Below are positions 5,401 to 6,206 of a stretch of DNA of 6,206 nucleotides, one piece after another (position 1 is the stretch's first letter; each line of letters opens with the position of its first letter). This DNA is from Bdellovibrionales bacterium (GTDB lineage Bacteria; Bdellovibrionota; Bacteriovoracia; Bacteriovoracales; Bacteriovoracaceae), in NCBI GenBank assembly GCA_005791855.1, contig SXUH01000049.1:1-6206 (forward strand). Reading direction: 5' to 3'. Both the position numbers and the translations under genes were made by a program. The notes under the pieces are model-generated. The model was not told the DNA's origin and searched no databases. It saw only the letters and a list, made by a program, of their open reading frames with translations.

Positions 5401-6160
5401 TCAATCTCTCAAGTAACTTCCCGAGGGCCCCGGCGTCGTACGCGGGACGCCCGACGAGGCTCTGCGGCGTGAGCGCCACGAAGCCCTCTTTCACGGCCTG
5501 GCAATCCGACTCCGGGTTCTCGTTGAAGCCCAGGTAGTGGCCAGCGATCCAGAAATACTCTCTGTGTCTGGCATCCATTCTAACATGGATTTCCTCGGAG
5601 TATTGTCGGAAACCTACTTCGGTCAGTTTAAATCCTTTGATCTGCTTTAATCCAACGTTCGGAACATTGATGTTGAGCAAGGTCATCGGTGGACAAAGTT
5701 TATGGAGCCCTTCCTCCAGACACCAGCCCACCAAGGTGGCCGCGGTGTCGTAGAGATGCTTATCCCCAACGGAGTCAAGAACCAGGCTCACGGCGATGGC
5801 CGGGACGTTGTGAAAGGCAGCTTCTCTCGCGGCCGCGATGGTCCCGGAATAGTAAAGATCTTGCCCGAGGTTCGCTCCACGATTGATGCCCGACACAACC
5901 ACCGAAGGCCTGTTATTCTTCATAACATGCCCAAGGCCCATCAAGACACAGTCTCCTGGAAATCCAGAGCAACCATAGATGTTATTCTCTATCCGCTCAA
6001 GACGCAGAGGTTTATCTAGAGAGAGACTATGCCCCGTGGTAGAGCGCTCCTCCAGAGGAGCGATGATGGTCGTGTTAGGAAATTTCTGACTTAACTCTTT
6101 ATAAAGACTTCGTATGCCTGGAGCGTTAACTCCATCGTCATTCGATAATAGTAGGTTCAT
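5381..6160 (-). CDS. surE: 5'/3'-nucleotidase SurE
   Basis: A 259-aa protein of normal SurE length. SurE removes phosphate from nucleoside 5'- and 3'-monophosphates and can trim short polyphosphate; it is a metal-dependent cytoplasmic enzyme linked to stationary-phase survival. The family signatures are intact: LLSNDDG at the N-terminus (Asp8, Asp9), PLEERSTTGHSLS (metal ligand Ser40), and SGINRGANLGQDLYYSGT (residues 90-107, metal ligand Asn97), followed by AAAREAAF. The ATG is supported by GGAG 5 nt upstream. The gene starts inside the last codons of an upstream reading frame and ends 20 nt into the M23 lipoprotein gene, so it sits mid-operon. The composition is odd: the first 100 codons have 48 G/C-ending codons, a 46-codon block near the C-terminus has 42, and the last 11 codons have only 2. 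Confidence 0.96.
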   Translation of the reverse strand: MNLLLSNDDGVNAPGIRSLYKELSQKFPNTTIIAPLEERSTTGHSLSLDKPLRLERIENNIYGCSGFPGDCVLMGLGHVMKNNRPSVVVSGINRGANLGQDLYYSGTIAAAREAAFHNVPAIAVSLVLDSVGDKHLYDTAATLVGWCLEEGLHKLCPPMTLLNINVPNVGLKQIKGFKLTEVGFRQYSEEIHVRMDARHREYFWIAGHYLGFNENPESDCQAVKEGFVALTPQSLVGRPAYDAGALGKLLERLNAKLGS

Positions 6161-6206
6161 GGCGTCTCCAAATTTTTAATTTCTTTAGACGATCTTGATC
6201 CACCGA
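6157..6206 (-). CDS. Possible C-terminal end of a gene upstream of surE (partial)
   Basis: One minus-strand frame reads 15 codons (GGSRSSKEIKNLETP) and stops in a TGA that overlaps the surE ATG as ATGA, a common arrangement in operons. Another frame is also open and would run 23 nt into surE before stopping, so the choice is uncertain. The piece is too short to identify. It suggests that surE is not the first gene of its operon. Confidence 0.35.
   Translation of the reverse strand, partial: GGSRSSKEIKNLETP

Noticed and set aside
373..6020. Several TCTAGA sites (373, 635, 2212, 4129, 6015) as a possible repeated signal
   Set aside because: Five copies in 6.2 kb is only modestly above chance (about 1.5), and they lie in unrelated contexts (intergenic, coding, stop codon, loop).

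Overview
The window reads as a compact stretch of chromosome from a Gram-negative bacterium. It encodes two lipoproteins, two other exported proteins, a surE gene directly followed by a LysM/M23 (NlpD-type) lipoprotein gene, and an oligoribonuclease-like DEDDh exonuclease. There is no phage, transposon, CRISPR, rRNA or tRNA sequence. A predatory-type lineage such as Bdellovibrionota would fit the gene content and overall protein style, but this placement is an inference from general resemblance and not from a marker gene.

Layout. (1) 1-114: the proline/threonine-rich end of a + strand gene, followed by a clear bidirectional hairpin terminator (144-178). (2) 115-395: an AT-rich regulatory interval with two inverted repeats and a reasonable sigma70-type promoter (311-339). 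(3) 396-2216: a tight + strand operon of three overlapping genes: a 110-aa cytoplasmic unknown, a 418-aa lipoprotein unknown, and an 82-aa ferredoxin-like protein with four cysteines. (4) 2213-2992, minus strand: an exported protein of unknown function, converging on the operon with a shared CTAG stop. (5) 2993-3215: an AT-rich divergent promoter region. (6) 3216-4744, + strand: an exported DNase I-like (EEP) nuclease, then a DEDDh exonuclease whose Shine-Dalgarno lies in the 3' arm of a 9-bp hairpin. (7) 4741-6206, minus strand: surE, then a 20-nt overlap into a catalytically intact LysM-M23 lipoprotein, plus the last codons of a gene upstream of surE.

How the genes may work together. The right half contains an exported nuclease, an oligonucleotide exonuclease and a nucleotidase (SurE). 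Together these could take nucleic acid down to nucleosides, with a peptidoglycan endopeptidase co-expressed with SurE. The left operon, with a membrane-anchored unknown and a small Fe-S protein, is the least explained part and the best candidate for something undescribed.

A striking property of the whole window is its uneven base composition. Most coding sequence has third positions around 90% G/C. Several gene starts, and about the first 200 codons of surE, are far more AT-rich, with sharp changes inside single genes.
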